DNA of 64,000 nucleotides from Desulfobulbaceae bacterium (lineage in GTDB: Bacteria > Desulfobacterota > Desulfobulbia > Desulfobulbales > SURF-16). Each line of letters begins with the position of its first letter. Positions within the stretch are counted from its first letter, which is position 1. The notes under the pieces are model-generated. The model was not told where the DNA came from and did not search any database. It saw only the letters and a list, made by a program, of their open reading frames with translations. The stretch lies in NCBI GenBank assembly GCA_002868945.1, contig PKTX01000028.1:42595-106594 (forward strand), in the 5' to 3' direction. Position numbers and translations under genes: made by a program. This document shows, one piece after another, positions 55,189 through 63,999 of this stretch.

Positions 55189-55793
55189 CAGTGGCCTCGC
55201 TGCTGCTGTCTTTTTTTCTTGGCGATCTTGGCCCGCACCACCCCGGCCCTCTCCATATCGGAAAGGGCAATGCCGATGGTGCGGATATGGCCCTGGGCCG
55301 ACGGGATAAGCACCTTGTCAAAGAGATTGACCCGCTGGGTGATGGTGCGCAGCTCGGCGCGCAACAGGGCGACACGGCGCCCGGCCAACTCCTTTTTTAC
55401 CCTGAGCTCGCCGACCTTCTCCAGGAGGCGGGCCAGACCATCCACCCAGAGCGGCTTGCGGAAGGGGGAATAGTCCTGTCGGGCAAAACGCACCTTGTCC
55501 AGTCGCGGCAAGGTAACGCCCAGGTGGTTCTCTTCCCCCACCTCCACCTCAGCCATGGTCACCAGGCCGGCCAGATCAATGCCCTCATTGGCCAGAAAGG
55601 GCAGCCACCCTTCCGCCTCCTGTACCAGGGCGGCAATGCCTTCTTCCAGCTCGGCCAGGCGTTTCTCCTCCGCCTTGACCAGCGCCAGAAACTGCTGGCG
55701 CTTGAGGTCCAGGGAGGGCAGATACTGCTTGTACAGGCCAAGCTGGTCCTGCTGCTGCTTCAGGGATGACTTGTTAAGGGCCGGTCTTGGCAT
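55188..55793 (-). CDS. atpD: V-type ATPase subunit D (central stalk)
   Basis: A 201-residue two-helix coiled-coil shaft subunit. The N-terminal helix NKSSLKQQQDQLGLYKQYLP and the C-terminal helix RRVALLRAELRTITQRVNLF are typical and would pair through the A3B3 head. It sits between atpB (13 nt) and atpI (overlap). Confidence 0.92.
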   Translation of the reverse strand: MPRPALNKSSLKQQQDQLGLYKQYLPSLDLKRQQFLALVKAEEKRLAELEEGIAALVQEAEGWLPFLANEGIDLAGLVTMAEVEVGEENHLGVTLPRLDKVRFARQDYSPFRKPLWVDGLARLLEKVGELRVKKELAGRRVALLRAELRTITQRVNLFDKVLIPSAQGHIRTIGIALSDMERAGVVRAKIAKKKRQQQRGH

Positions 55794-55806
55794 AAAGATT
55801 CACCCT

Positions 55807-57153
55807 TTAGTCGCCTGCGGTCTGTTGCCGGGTTTGGGCCGTGGCCGGAAAATACTTGTCCACCAGCTGTTTTTTCATGAGCAGCTCCTGGGGCTCGAAA
55901 CAGTCGGCCATGGTTTGCCAGCCCAGATCAAGGGCCTCGTTGAGGTCCATGGCCACCTCGATGCCCATGAAACGCTCCTTAAACAGCCTGCCGAAGGTGA
56001 GCAGCTTATGGTCATAGGCGGAAAGGTCAAAGGCCATGGCCTGTTTCTTTTCCGCATCCTTGGCCTCGGAGTAGAGACGGATCATGGTGTTCATCACCTG
56101 GGCATGGTCCTCGCGGGTCTCCTTGCCGATGACCTGCTGCTTCAGCCGCGACAGGGAGCCGAAGGGGTCGATCATCCGGTTGTGGAGGTAGAACTGACCC
56201 TCGGTGATGTAACCGGTATTGTCCGGCACCGGATGGGTGATGTCATTGCCCGGCATGGTGGTGACGCTGAGGATGGTCACCGAACCGGCCCCCTTGTAGT
56301 CGCAGGCCTGCTCGTAGCGCTGGGCCAGCTTACTGTAGAGATCGCCGAGATAACCACGGTTGGAGGGGACATGCTCCATGGCAATGCCCACCTCCTTCAA
56401 GGCGTCGGCATAGGCGGTCATGTCGGTGAGCAGCACCAGAACCCGCTTGCCCTCCTCCACGGCAAAACGTTCCGCCACCTTGAGGGCCATATCCGGCACC
56501 AGCAGCCGTTCGACAATGGGGTCAGAGGCCAGGTTGACATACATGATGGTGCGCGAAAAGTTACCCTGCTCCTCAAAGGTGGTGCGGAAGAAGTGGTAGT
56601 CATCAAAGATGAGCCCCAGGCCGCCGAAGACGATCATATCGGCATCGGTCTGGGTGGCGATGCGGGCCAAAAGCTGGTTATGGGGCTCGCCGGCCACCGA
56701 GAAAATGGGGATCTTCTGACTCTCCACCAGGCAGTTGAACAGATCGACCATGGGTACCCTGGTATGGATCATGTGCTTGGGCATGACCCGCATCATGGGG
56801 TTGACCGTGGCACCGCCGATATTGACCTTGGGTTCGTCATCCAGGGACGGGCCGCCGTCAATGGCAAGGCCGGAGCCGCGAAAGATACGTCCCAGGATAT
56901 TATTGGAGTAGCTCACCTGCATGGGGTGGCCGAGAAAACGGATCCTGGAACGGGTGGAGAGACCGCTGCCGCCGGCAAAGAACTGCAGGGAGACAACATC
57001 CCGACTGAGCTGAATCACCTGGGCCAGCGACTGTTCGCCATCCGGATTTTCGATGATGGCCAGACTGCCATACTCAACGTCCTGGGCCCGCACCTTTAAC
57101 AGGTCGCCGACAATCTCCAACACCTGCGTATGAATCTTTAACGTGTCGAACAT
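55807..57153 (-). CDS. atpB: V-type ATPase regulatory subunit B
   Basis: A 448-residue non-catalytic head subunit. Conserved segments include YSNNILGRIFRGSGLAIDGG, PKHMIHTRVPMVDLFNCLVE, LTDMTAYADALKEV, and VPSNRGYLGDLYSKLAQRYE, and it lacks a P-loop, as B subunits do. The start at 57153 follows GGAGCG. It is the first gene of the operon, and the promoter should lie in 57154-57400. Confidence 0.94.
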   Translation of the reverse strand: MFDTLKIHTQVLEIVGDLLKVRAQDVEYGSLAIIENPDGEQSLAQVIQLSRDVVSLQFFAGGSGLSTRSRIRFLGHPMQVSYSNNILGRIFRGSGLAIDGGPSLDDEPKVNIGGATVNPMMRVMPKHMIHTRVPMVDLFNCLVESQKIPIFSVAGEPHNQLLARIATQTDADMIVFGGLGLIFDDYHFFRTTFEEQGNFSRTIMYVNLASDPIVERLLVPDMALKVAERFAVEEGKRVLVLLTDMTAYADALKEVGIAMEHVPSNRGYLGDLYSKLAQRYEQACDYKGAGSVTILSVTTMPGNDITHPVPDNTGYITEGQFYLHNRMIDPFGSLSRLKQQVIGKETREDHAQVMNTMIRLYSEAKDAEKKQAMAFDLSAYDHKLLTFGRLFKERFMGIEVAMDLNEALDLGWQTMADCFEPQELLMKKQLVDKYFPATAQTRQQTAGD

Positions 57154-57500
57154 GGGCGCTCCATAAAATAAGGCCGTATCATATCCCACCTGCCCGTCCC
57201 TGCTTTCTCAGCCAAAGTCTGGCTCGTTGCGCCCTGATCTGCTATGCTCAAACAGACCGTTAAAAAAGGGCGGCAACGCCGGCCGGTTCCAGCAAGTAAC
57301 CGGCAAGGGGGATCCCGTCTTTTTATGGTACTGAAAGAATCGGCAAACACAAGCATTGACTTTAAAAACGCTACAATGGACTGTTTGTCAGCCCTGCAAA
57401 GATAATGGCCTTGCAAAAATCAATTCCGGTGATGGCTATTGGCGGCAGGTTGCCGTGCTTGCCAGACGACCCGGCCAACCCCGCCAAAGGAGAATGCACC
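57154..57500. other. Divergent intergenic region before atpB
   Basis: 347 nt separate the V-ATPase operon from the rightward hypothetical gene. I see no RNA or repeat. A 26-codon open frame from 57325 lacks support. It probably carries promoters in both directions; no clear -35/-10 pair stands out. Confidence 0.4.
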
Positions 57501-57947
57501 ATGAGTCCGCATTTCGGTTTAATGGATGAGACCCGGATGAGTCCGTCGGAGGCCATGCAGATGCGCGCCAAGCTGCATTGGCGCTGCGGCAAGAGAAGGG
57601 TAGTGGAAAACAAGGCGCCGGAGGGAGTCGCCACCCTGTACGACGCCCTGCTCTCCGCCATGCGCTGGCGTCTCCTCACCGGCCATTTCGACAAGCTGGG
57701 CGATCGGCCGGAGGAGAAACTGGAGGATGATCAACTGATCATCTCGATAGTGCGCCAAAGCGGCGTCCTCGGCAAGGAGATTGATCTGACCTTCATCGAG
57801 CAGACCGCCGACCGGGCCTTGCAGGGCGAGGATATCAGCGCCGCCAGCAGCCGATTCCTAAAGCAGGTGCAGGAGCTCCTCACCACCCTGGAACTGTTGC
57901 CCTTTGACGAATCAGCCCTGCCGCCGGAAGACCCCAACACCTTGTGA
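57501..57947 (+). CDS. Hypothetical protein, 148 residues
   Basis: MSPHFGLMDETRMSPSEAMQ starts after AAAGGAG, 9 nt away, at 57501; the in-frame ATG at 57405 lacks a site. Segments RAKLHWRCGKRRVVENKAPE, GVATLYDALLSAMRWRLLTG and DISAASSRFLKQVQELL are mainly helical, and it seems to be a conserved deltaproteobacterial hypothetical. No known domain is evident. It stands divergent from atpB. The CTGAATTCTGACACCTGAAT repeat follows at 58031-58064. Confidence 0.65.
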   Translation: MSPHFGLMDETRMSPSEAMQMRAKLHWRCGKRRVVENKAPEGVATLYDALLSAMRWRLLTGHFDKLGDRPEEKLEDDQLIISIVRQSGVLGKEIDLTFIEQTADRALQGEDISAASSRFLKQVQELLTTLELLPFDESALPPEDPNTL

Positions 57948-58112
57948 TTTTCCTCGGTTCCAGCCTGGCAACCAGCCGCTCCTCCGAGCGCCTGGTTACC
58001 GGCTGCTGTCGTGTCAAGACTGCCGGGGCTCTCCTGACTCCTGAATTCTGACACCTGAATTCTACATATTGCCTGAAATGTCGGACCCCGCAGGCCGGGG
58101 AGTGCCACGCCA

Positions 58113-59321
58113 CTAAATGCACTCAGTGTCGGCATAGCGCTCCTGAAAGAAATTGCCGTCCGGCGACAGATCGGCCGGCATGTTGCCCGCCCTGTCCACC
58201 TGATAGCGGGCACACACCTTGTAATTTGCGACACAGTAACGCTCCTTGTAGAAGGAGGCCTTGTCCTTTGTCTTGATAAAGATGGGCAGGCAGCGTGCCA
58301 TACGGGGGCAGGTACCGCCCTGCCGGCACTCACTCATCATGGCCACGAATCGAGCCACCAGTCCAGGATCGAATTGGCTGCCGGCCCCCGCCTCTAACTC
58401 ACGGATGGCGCTCTCCACATCAAGACCTTGCCGGTAGGGCCGGTCCGAGGTCATGGCGTCGTAGCTGTCGGCAATGGCGACGATTCTGGCGGTGAGGGGA
58501 ATATCACCGCCCTTGAGGCCGCAGGGATAGCCGCTGCCGTCGTAATGTTCATGATGGTGCATGATGATCTCCGATATCTTGGCGATCCTCGCATCCGCCT
58601 CCATGGGCTTGAGAATATGGGCCCCCTGTACCGGATGTCTCTTGATGATTTCAAATTCGGCCACCGACAATCGTCCCGGGCTGCTGAGGATATTGTCCGG
58701 CACCCCGATCTTGCCGATGTCATGCAGGATGCCGCCGATGCGTAACAGGTCGAAATCAATATCCGCGTCCACCTGCTGGGCCAGCTGCAGGGCCAGATTG
58801 GTCACCCGCCTGGAATGACCGTGCGTGTACCTGTCCTTTTCATCAAGGGAGATGGCCAACGACTCAACGATATGGATGAAGAACGACTTTTCCTTCTCCT
58901 TGATCCGGGCCAGATCATTGATCAAGCGCCTCTCCCGAAAGAGACGCTGCACCTTGGCGGCCAACTCATCGATGGTAAAGGGTTTATTGAGAAAATCCGC
59001 GGCCCCTGCCGCAATAAAGTCGGAAAAGCTATAGCGCTCACAGTAGCCCGAAAAAACCAGGACATCGGTGCCGGGCAGGGCCTCCTTGATATAGCGCAGC
59101 AGACGCATCCCGTCCATGTCCGGCATCTCGACATCGGTGATTACCAGCTCATAGGGACGCTCGGCCAGCAGGTCCGCCGCAGCCTTGCCGCTGCGGACCG
59201 GATCCGCCTTGAGCCCCAGGTTGCCAAGCTGCAATTCAAGGAGAGCCAGCATCTCCGGGTCATCATCCACCAGCAGAACCCGGCTCTGTACTCTACTTAG
59301 ATCTATCCAGCCTCTCTGCAT
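58113..59321 (-). CDS. Response regulator with HD-GYP and C-terminal cysteine module
   Basis: 402 residues in three parts. The receiver domain (12-130) has phosphoacceptor D63 in LVITDVEMPDMD. The HD-GYP domain (about 150-320) has ILHDIGKIGVPDNIL, HHEHYDGSGYPCGLKGGDIP and DSYDAMTSDRPYRQG, so it should hydrolyse cyclic di-GMP when phosphorylated. The last 75 residues hold the cysteine motif TCPRMARCLPIF and then YCVANYKVCARYQ and MPADLSPDG. That module is not part of standard HD-GYP regulators. No kinase lies beside it; the hybrid kinase at 61164 is the nearest. Confidence 0.9.
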   Translation of the reverse strand: MQRGWIDLSRVQSRVLLVDDDPEMLALLELQLGNLGLKADPVRSGKAAADLLAERPYELVITDVEMPDMDGMRLLRYIKEALPGTDVLVFSGYCERYSFSDFIAAGAADFLNKPFTIDELAAKVQRLFRERRLINDLARIKEKEKSFFIHIVESLAISLDEKDRYTHGHSRRVTNLALQLAQQVDADIDFDLLRIGGILHDIGKIGVPDNILSSPGRLSVAEFEIIKRHPVQGAHILKPMEADARIAKISEIIMHHHEHYDGSGYPCGLKGGDIPLTARIVAIADSYDAMTSDRPYRQGLDVESAIRELEAGAGSQFDPGLVARFVAMMSECRQGGTCPRMARCLPIFIKTKDKASFYKERYCVANYKVCARYQVDRAGNMPADLSPDGNFFQERYADTECI

Positions 59322-59401
59322 ACATACACCTCATTATCATTCTGTCAAAGGTACCGGCGCCAGACCGGTTACCTTATCGTCGCTGAGCAGGGATTGAACC
59401 C

Positions 59402-59554
59402 GTGCAACCCTCGTTTGAGGTGATCAACCCCTTTCTTGACCGACAGTGCACTGCGTTTGATGTCGTTGACAACCTTGATGGCATTGCCTCAAGAGCCCTC
59501 TATCGCATGAAAGAAGCATGCCAGAACGACTGCAACTTTTGCTCAGGAAAATAA
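59402..59554 (+). CDS. Possible 50-residue ORF with CxxxCxxC tail
   Basis: A GTG-initiated frame reads VQPSFEVINPFLDRQCTAFD and ends MKEACQNDCNFCSGK. The composition is protein-like and the Cys pattern (CQNDCNFC) could bind metal. A weak AGCAGGGA precedes the GTG. It may be a micro-protein or the tail of a lost gene. It lies in the 453-nt gap between the two regulators, otherwise empty apart from the hairpin at 59624. Confidence 0.25.
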   Translation: MQPSFEVINPFLDRQCTAFDVVDNLDGIASRALYRMKEACQNDCNFCSGK

Positions 59555-59623
59555 ATATCGAAATTTCAAGATGTTAACAAGAGAAAGGTGTGCAACCGCT
59601 TCCGCGGCAACCTGCCTTTCCGC

Positions 59624-59675
59624 GCCCTTTGTCCTGAAAAAAAGGACCATCGTCCTGCTTTTCAGGACAAAGGGC
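59624..59675. repeat. 17-bp perfect hairpin with nested hairpin
   Basis: GCCCTTTGTCCTGAAAA (59624-59640) is the exact complement of 59659-59675. The loop contains AGGAC-CATC-GTCCT, a second 5-bp stem. On the minus strand it follows the sigma-54 regulator gene by about 100 nt, so it could act as an mRNA end structure. It could also be an operator or a repeat. Confidence 0.6.
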
Positions 59676-59774
59676 CGTCTACAACAGTATGACCGAGGCA
59701 GGCAGGACTAAAGGAGCGGGAGAGATCAGAAGGCGCTACAGGGAGAGCTGCCGAAAACAGCTCGGCCATGCAAC

Positions 59775-61157
59775 TCAGGTATTGGAATATTCCTGGAGGA
59801 AGGCGTAGAGCCTGGAGCGGGAGAGGCCTGTGGCGGCACAGGCCCTTTTGATGTCTGCACCGTAAAGCTGCCGGACCTTATCGGCATAGAGGGCATAGGC
59901 CCGGCGACGAAACGCCTTGAGGGTAGGTAGTTCGCTAAGCAGGTCGCCGAGGTCGGCTGGATTCTGCGGCCCGGCATCAGCGGCAAACTGGGCAGTGGCC
60001 AACTTTACCCGGATATGGACGGGCAGATGGTTGGCAAAAAGATTCCGGTCATCACCGGCCTTGAGCAGAACCTGTTCAAGGGTGTTTTTCAGTTCCCGGA
60101 CATTACCGGGCCACTCATAGGCCTCCAGGGCGGCAAAGAAGTCGGAGGAGAGCCCCTTGGCCGGCAGGCGGGAGTGTTCAGAAAAGGTGTTGATAAAGGA
60201 AAAGGCCAGGGGCCTGATATCCTCGGGCCGCTGCCGCAGGGCCGGCAAGCTCAGGTGCAGGGAGTGGAGGCGATAAAAGAGATCGGCCCGGAAAGCGCCT
60301 TTATCCACCATGGCAGCCAGATCTCGGTTGCTGGCGGCAATGAGTCTGAAGTCACTGCACAACTCCTTTTTGCCACCCAGCGGCCGATAGCAGCGCTCCT
60401 GCAAGACACGCAGGAAGGCCTTTTGCAGGGCCTGCGGCAGCTCCCCCACCTCGTCGAGAAAGAGGGTGCCGCCGTCGGCCTGGCCGATAAGGCCCTGTTG
60501 CTCCTGATCGGCGCCGGTAAAGGCGCCCTTGGCATGGCCGAAGAGGATACTCTCCACCAGGTTCCCAGGCAGGGCCGCGCAATCCACCACCACGAAGTTC
60601 TGATCGGCCCGCCTGCTGTTGTCATGGATGGCGCGGGCAAAGAGCTCCTTGCCGGTGCCTGTCTCCCCGCTGATCAGTACATTGACCTGACTGATGGCGG
60701 CCTGGGCCACCAGATCGAGACACTGCTGCAGCGCCTGGCTTTTGCCGATAATCTCGCGCCGCTGCAGGGCCAGGGGTCTTCTGCCGCACTTTTCCCGACG
60801 AAACTGCAGGGCCCGCGCCAGCGACAACTCACAGTCACGCGCCAGTGAACCCTTCTCTATATAATCCCAGGCGCCGTTTCTGATCGCCAGTTCGGCGCCG
60901 CGGCTCTCGCCCATGCCGGTCATGATAATGACCTCGGGCGGGGCGAGCATGTCACGGATGCGGGGCAGGATATCAAGACCGTTGCCATCCGGCATCCAGA
61001 CATCAAGAAAAACCAGGTCATAAGCACCGGCCAGAACCAGATCAATGCCGGCCGCCAGGGTCGCTGCCGTATCCGCCTCGTGGCCCAGGCGCCGCACCAG
61101 CATGGCCAGCATACCGGCCAGCTCATTGTCGTCATCTATGATCACTATTTTTGCCAT
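59775..61157 (-). CDS. NtrC-type sigma-54-dependent response regulator
   Basis: 460 residues. The receiver domain (1-120) has D52 in VFLDVWMPDGNG. The AAA+ domain (about 135-370) has Walker A GETGTGKE at 164-171 and the sigma-54 contact loop GAFTGA at 211-216, with GTLFLDEVGELP as Walker B. A Fis-like helix-turn-helix (CAATGLSRSRLYAFLQEY) ends the protein. It activates sigma-54 promoters when phosphorylated by its kinase, whose gene ends 6 nt upstream. Targets are unknown. Confidence 0.95.
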   Translation of the reverse strand: MAKIVIIDDDNELAGMLAMLVRRLGHEADTAATLAAGIDLVLAGAYDLVFLDVWMPDGNGLDILPRIRDMLAPPEVIIMTGMGESRGAELAIRNGAWDYIEKGSLARDCELSLARALQFRREKCGRRPLALQRREIIGKSQALQQCLDLVAQAAISQVNVLISGETGTGKELFARAIHDNSRRADQNFVVVDCAALPGNLVESILFGHAKGAFTGADQEQQGLIGQADGGTLFLDEVGELPQALQKAFLRVLQERCYRPLGGKKELCSDFRLIAASNRDLAAMVDKGAFRADLFYRLHSLHLSLPALRQRPEDIRPLAFSFINTFSEHSRLPAKGLSSDFFAALEAYEWPGNVRELKNTLEQVLLKAGDDRNLFANHLPVHIRVKLATAQFAADAGPQNPADLGDLLSELPTLKAFRRRAYALYADKVRQLYGADIKRACAATGLSRSRLYAFLQEYSNT

Positions 61158-61163
61158 GGGCGT

Positions 61164-63911
61164 CTACAGGCCCTCCTCTGCCGCGCCACCGAGGATATCG
61201 CTCACCGCCCTGGCGATCTCGGCATCCTTGAACGGTTTGGCCAGAAAGCCGTCCAGGCCCATGGCCCGGCTCGATTCGGCATCCACCTGGTCACTGTAAC
61301 CGGACATCAGCAAGACAGGCATCCCTGCCGCCACCTTTTTTATCCTCTCAATCAATTCCAGGCCGGTATATTCGGGCATGGTCTGATCGGAAATCACCAG
61401 ATCAAACCCTTGCGGCGCCTCGATAAAGGCCTTTAAGGCGTCTCGGCTGCTGTTGAAACAGGTGACCTGATAGCCCAATCGGCCAAGCATCCTGGCGGCC
61501 ACTGCCGTGATCGCCACCTCATCATCAACCAGGAGGATGCGGCCTTCACCGCGCCGCACAACAGGGCTCACCATATCCTCGGATTCATGGCTGTTACCGG
61601 AAAGGGGCAGAAAGACGTCAAAGGTGGTGCCCTGCCCCACGTCGCTCGTCACTGTTATGGCGCCGCCCAGATCATGGACGATGCCATGGACAACGGCCAG
61701 GCCGAGGCCGGTACCCTGGCCCTTCTCCTTGGTGGTGTAATAGGGGTCAAAGATATGTTGCTGCACGGATTTTTCCATACCATGGCCGGTATCGGCGACC
61801 GACAGCCGCACATAGGCCCCTGCAGGGATATCAAGCATGCTGCCGGTATGCTCCTCAGCCAGGTCCACCGGCTGCAGGCTGATGCTCAACAGACCGCCTT
61901 TTTGCCGCATGGCATGGTAGGAGTTGGTACAGAGGTTCATGACCAGCTGATGCACCATGGTGGGGTCTGCCACCACGGTACCGCATTGCGGCGAGATATC
62001 CGCGGATATGGTTATGGTACTGGGAATGGTGGCCCTGAGCAGCTTCATGACCTCCTTGACAATGACCTGCAAGAGGATGGGGCTCTTCTGCTGGGTGGTC
62101 TTGCGGCTGAAGGTCAATATCTGCTTGACCAGATCGCGGGCCCGCTCCGCTCCGGTCGTCACATGCTGCAACATGCCGTGGATGGAGCTTTCGGCCGGGG
62201 CGTCCATCATGGCCATCTCGCTATAGCCCATGATGGCGGCAAGTATATTGTTGAAATCATGAGCTATACCGCCGGCCAGGGTACCGATGGCCTCCATCTT
62301 CTGGGCCTGCTGTATCTGCATCTCCATCATCTTGCGACTGGTAATATCCTTGACCGTTTCCACGCCGCCGATAATGGCGCCGTTGGTATCGCAAAAGGGG
62401 CTGGCCACGACATCGAGATACTGGCTACCATCGGCACGCTGCCGGCTGGTCTCGCGATGATGGCTCTTGCCGTCGGCAAAACATTTCTCCAGCAGGCAGC
62501 CTGGACAGACATGCGCCAGGCCGTGAAAGGCCTCATAACAGATTTTACCGATATGCTCGCCATGCAGGCGCTTGTGCTGATCATTCTGATAGAGGATGAC
62601 AAAATTGCGGTCCTGCATAGTGAGACCGGTATCAAGGGCATTGACCACGGCCTCCAGCTTGCTCTTTTCGGCGTGGATCGCCTCTTCGGCCTGCTTGCGC
62701 TCCGTGATGTCAAGATGGGTGCCGGCCGCCCGCAGCAAGGCACCATCGGCGCCATACTGGACAACCTGGCCACGACTGTGAATCCAGCGATATGTACCAT
62801 TCTTACAGCGCATGCGAAATTCCAGGCTCCAGGCGGCCGGCTCCCGGGCCAGACACTCCTGCAGCTCTTGTCGGGTCCCGGGCAGATCATCGGGATGGAC
62901 AAGCTTCTCCCAGGTGGCCAGGAGGTGGGGCAGCTCCTGCGGCCCATAACCGAGCATGGCGAAATAGCGGGGACTGAAGTAGACCCGGCCGGAAGGGATA
63001 TCCCAGTCCCACATGCCGAGGTCGGCGGCCTCCAGGGCGAGCTGCAGCTGCTGCTCGCTTTTGCTCAGGGCCTGTTCAGCCTCCTTCTGCCTGGTGATAT
63101 CCCGCAAGACAGCGGTAGCATAGAGCTCATCCCCATCGACAAAGGGCAGAAAAACCGCGCTGATATACCTGTCACCAAGGCGCAACGGCTGATTATCTTC
63201 AATGCGCACCGGCTCGTCCTTCATACCGGACAAAATTTCGGTAAGACGCCGCCGGTCACCATCGTTGAAGTAAGTGGGCAGGCGCGAGGCCAACAGCACC
63301 TCCTCCTCCCGGCCAAAGAGCGCACAGGCGGCCTGGTTGGCATAGATAATGGGCAGGCCGGCTTCAGCCGTCGCCACGGCCGCGCCTGCCGCCAGCACGA
63401 CCACACCGTCATGCATGTTTTGTAAAATCAGGCCATAATGTTTTAGGCGCCGCAGCAATTCAACGGTGGCCTGCCGCTGGTTAATCGACGAGAGGCCGAG
63501 AATGGTCTTGGAAAAATCAGGTGCTGTTTTGCACCTACTTTCCTTCAGGACATAGCGGATCTGGCCGGCGGTTTCATGGAAGGGGCCCTTGGCTATGCAG
63601 GCATCTGCGCCCACAGTCAGCAAGTCGGCCTGGGATTCGGCCGCCATCCCGGAAAGAATAATGAGGTAACACTTTTGCAGGCGCGGCTTACTGCGGACAA
63701 TTTTACAAAATTGCTCGCCGTCGATCTTGTCCATCACCCAGTCGACAATAATGATATCCGGCCGGTAGCCCTCAAGGATCTCCAGTGCCGCCAGACCATT
63801 ATCGGCGGTCACCACATGATGGCCGTCCTCCTCGACCAACATCTTCTCCAAGAGTCGCAAAAAGACGGGATTGTCTTCCACCACCAGAATTCTCAGCTGC
63901 TCATCCACCAT
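61164..63911 (-). CDS. Hybrid sensor histidine kinase with N- and C-terminal receivers
   Basis: 915 residues without membrane segments. Order: receiver (5-120, VVEDNPVFLRLLEKM with acceptor D in IIVDWVMDKIDG), PAS (about 150-270), PAS with PAC (about 285-410), a third PAS with cysteines (HVCPGCLLEKCF), HisKA with H-box GGIAHDFNNILAAIMGYSEM, HATPase (DTGHGMEKSV, GTGLGLAVVHGIVHDL) and a second receiver (LLVDDEVAITA, ISDQTMPEYTG). A phosphorelay is expected, ending on the sigma-54 regulator. The signal is unknown. Confidence 0.95.
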   Translation of the reverse strand: MVDEQLRILVVEDNPVFLRLLEKMLVEEDGHHVVTADNGLAALEILEGYRPDIIIVDWVMDKIDGEQFCKIVRSKPRLQKCYLIILSGMAAESQADLLTVGADACIAKGPFHETAGQIRYVLKESRCKTAPDFSKTILGLSSINQRQATVELLRRLKHYGLILQNMHDGVVVLAAGAAVATAEAGLPIIYANQAACALFGREEEVLLASRLPTYFNDGDRRRLTEILSGMKDEPVRIEDNQPLRLGDRYISAVFLPFVDGDELYATAVLRDITRQKEAEQALSKSEQQLQLALEAADLGMWDWDIPSGRVYFSPRYFAMLGYGPQELPHLLATWEKLVHPDDLPGTRQELQECLAREPAAWSLEFRMRCKNGTYRWIHSRGQVVQYGADGALLRAAGTHLDITERKQAEEAIHAEKSKLEAVVNALDTGLTMQDRNFVILYQNDQHKRLHGEHIGKICYEAFHGLAHVCPGCLLEKCFADGKSHHRETSRQRADGSQYLDVVASPFCDTNGAIIGGVETVKDITSRKMMEMQIQQAQKMEAIGTLAGGIAHDFNNILAAIMGYSEMAMMDAPAESSIHGMLQHVTTGAERARDLVKQILTFSRKTTQQKSPILLQVIVKEVMKLLRATIPSTITISADISPQCGTVVADPTMVHQLVMNLCTNSYHAMRQKGGLLSISLQPVDLAEEHTGSMLDIPAGAYVRLSVADTGHGMEKSVQQHIFDPYYTTKEKGQGTGLGLAVVHGIVHDLGGAITVTSDVGQGTTFDVFLPLSGNSHESEDMVSPVVRRGEGRILLVDDEVAITAVAARMLGRLGYQVTCFNSSRDALKAFIEAPQGFDLVISDQTMPEYTGLELIERIKKVAAGMPVLLMSGYSDQVDAESSRAMGLDGFLAKPFKDAEIARAVSDILGGAAEEGL

Positions 63912-63983
63912 TAAACCAACCTGTTAAAGAGATATGCCGCCCCGGCCAGGCGCAGCAAATATATCCTTTCCATGCCACGACAA

Positions 63984-63999
63984 GGGGGGGGGGGGGGGG
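63984..63999. repeat. Run of 16 G at the window edge
   Basis: A homopolymer of 16 G ends the window. It may be a true polymorphic tract, or a sequencing or assembly artefact at a contig end. No gene can be assigned to it from this window. Confidence 0.7.

Noticed and set aside
59379..59420. T-arm-like GGGTTCAATCCC on the minus strand
   Set aside because: No acceptor, D or anticodon arm lies at the right distance, and the flanking stem has mismatches; probably chance.
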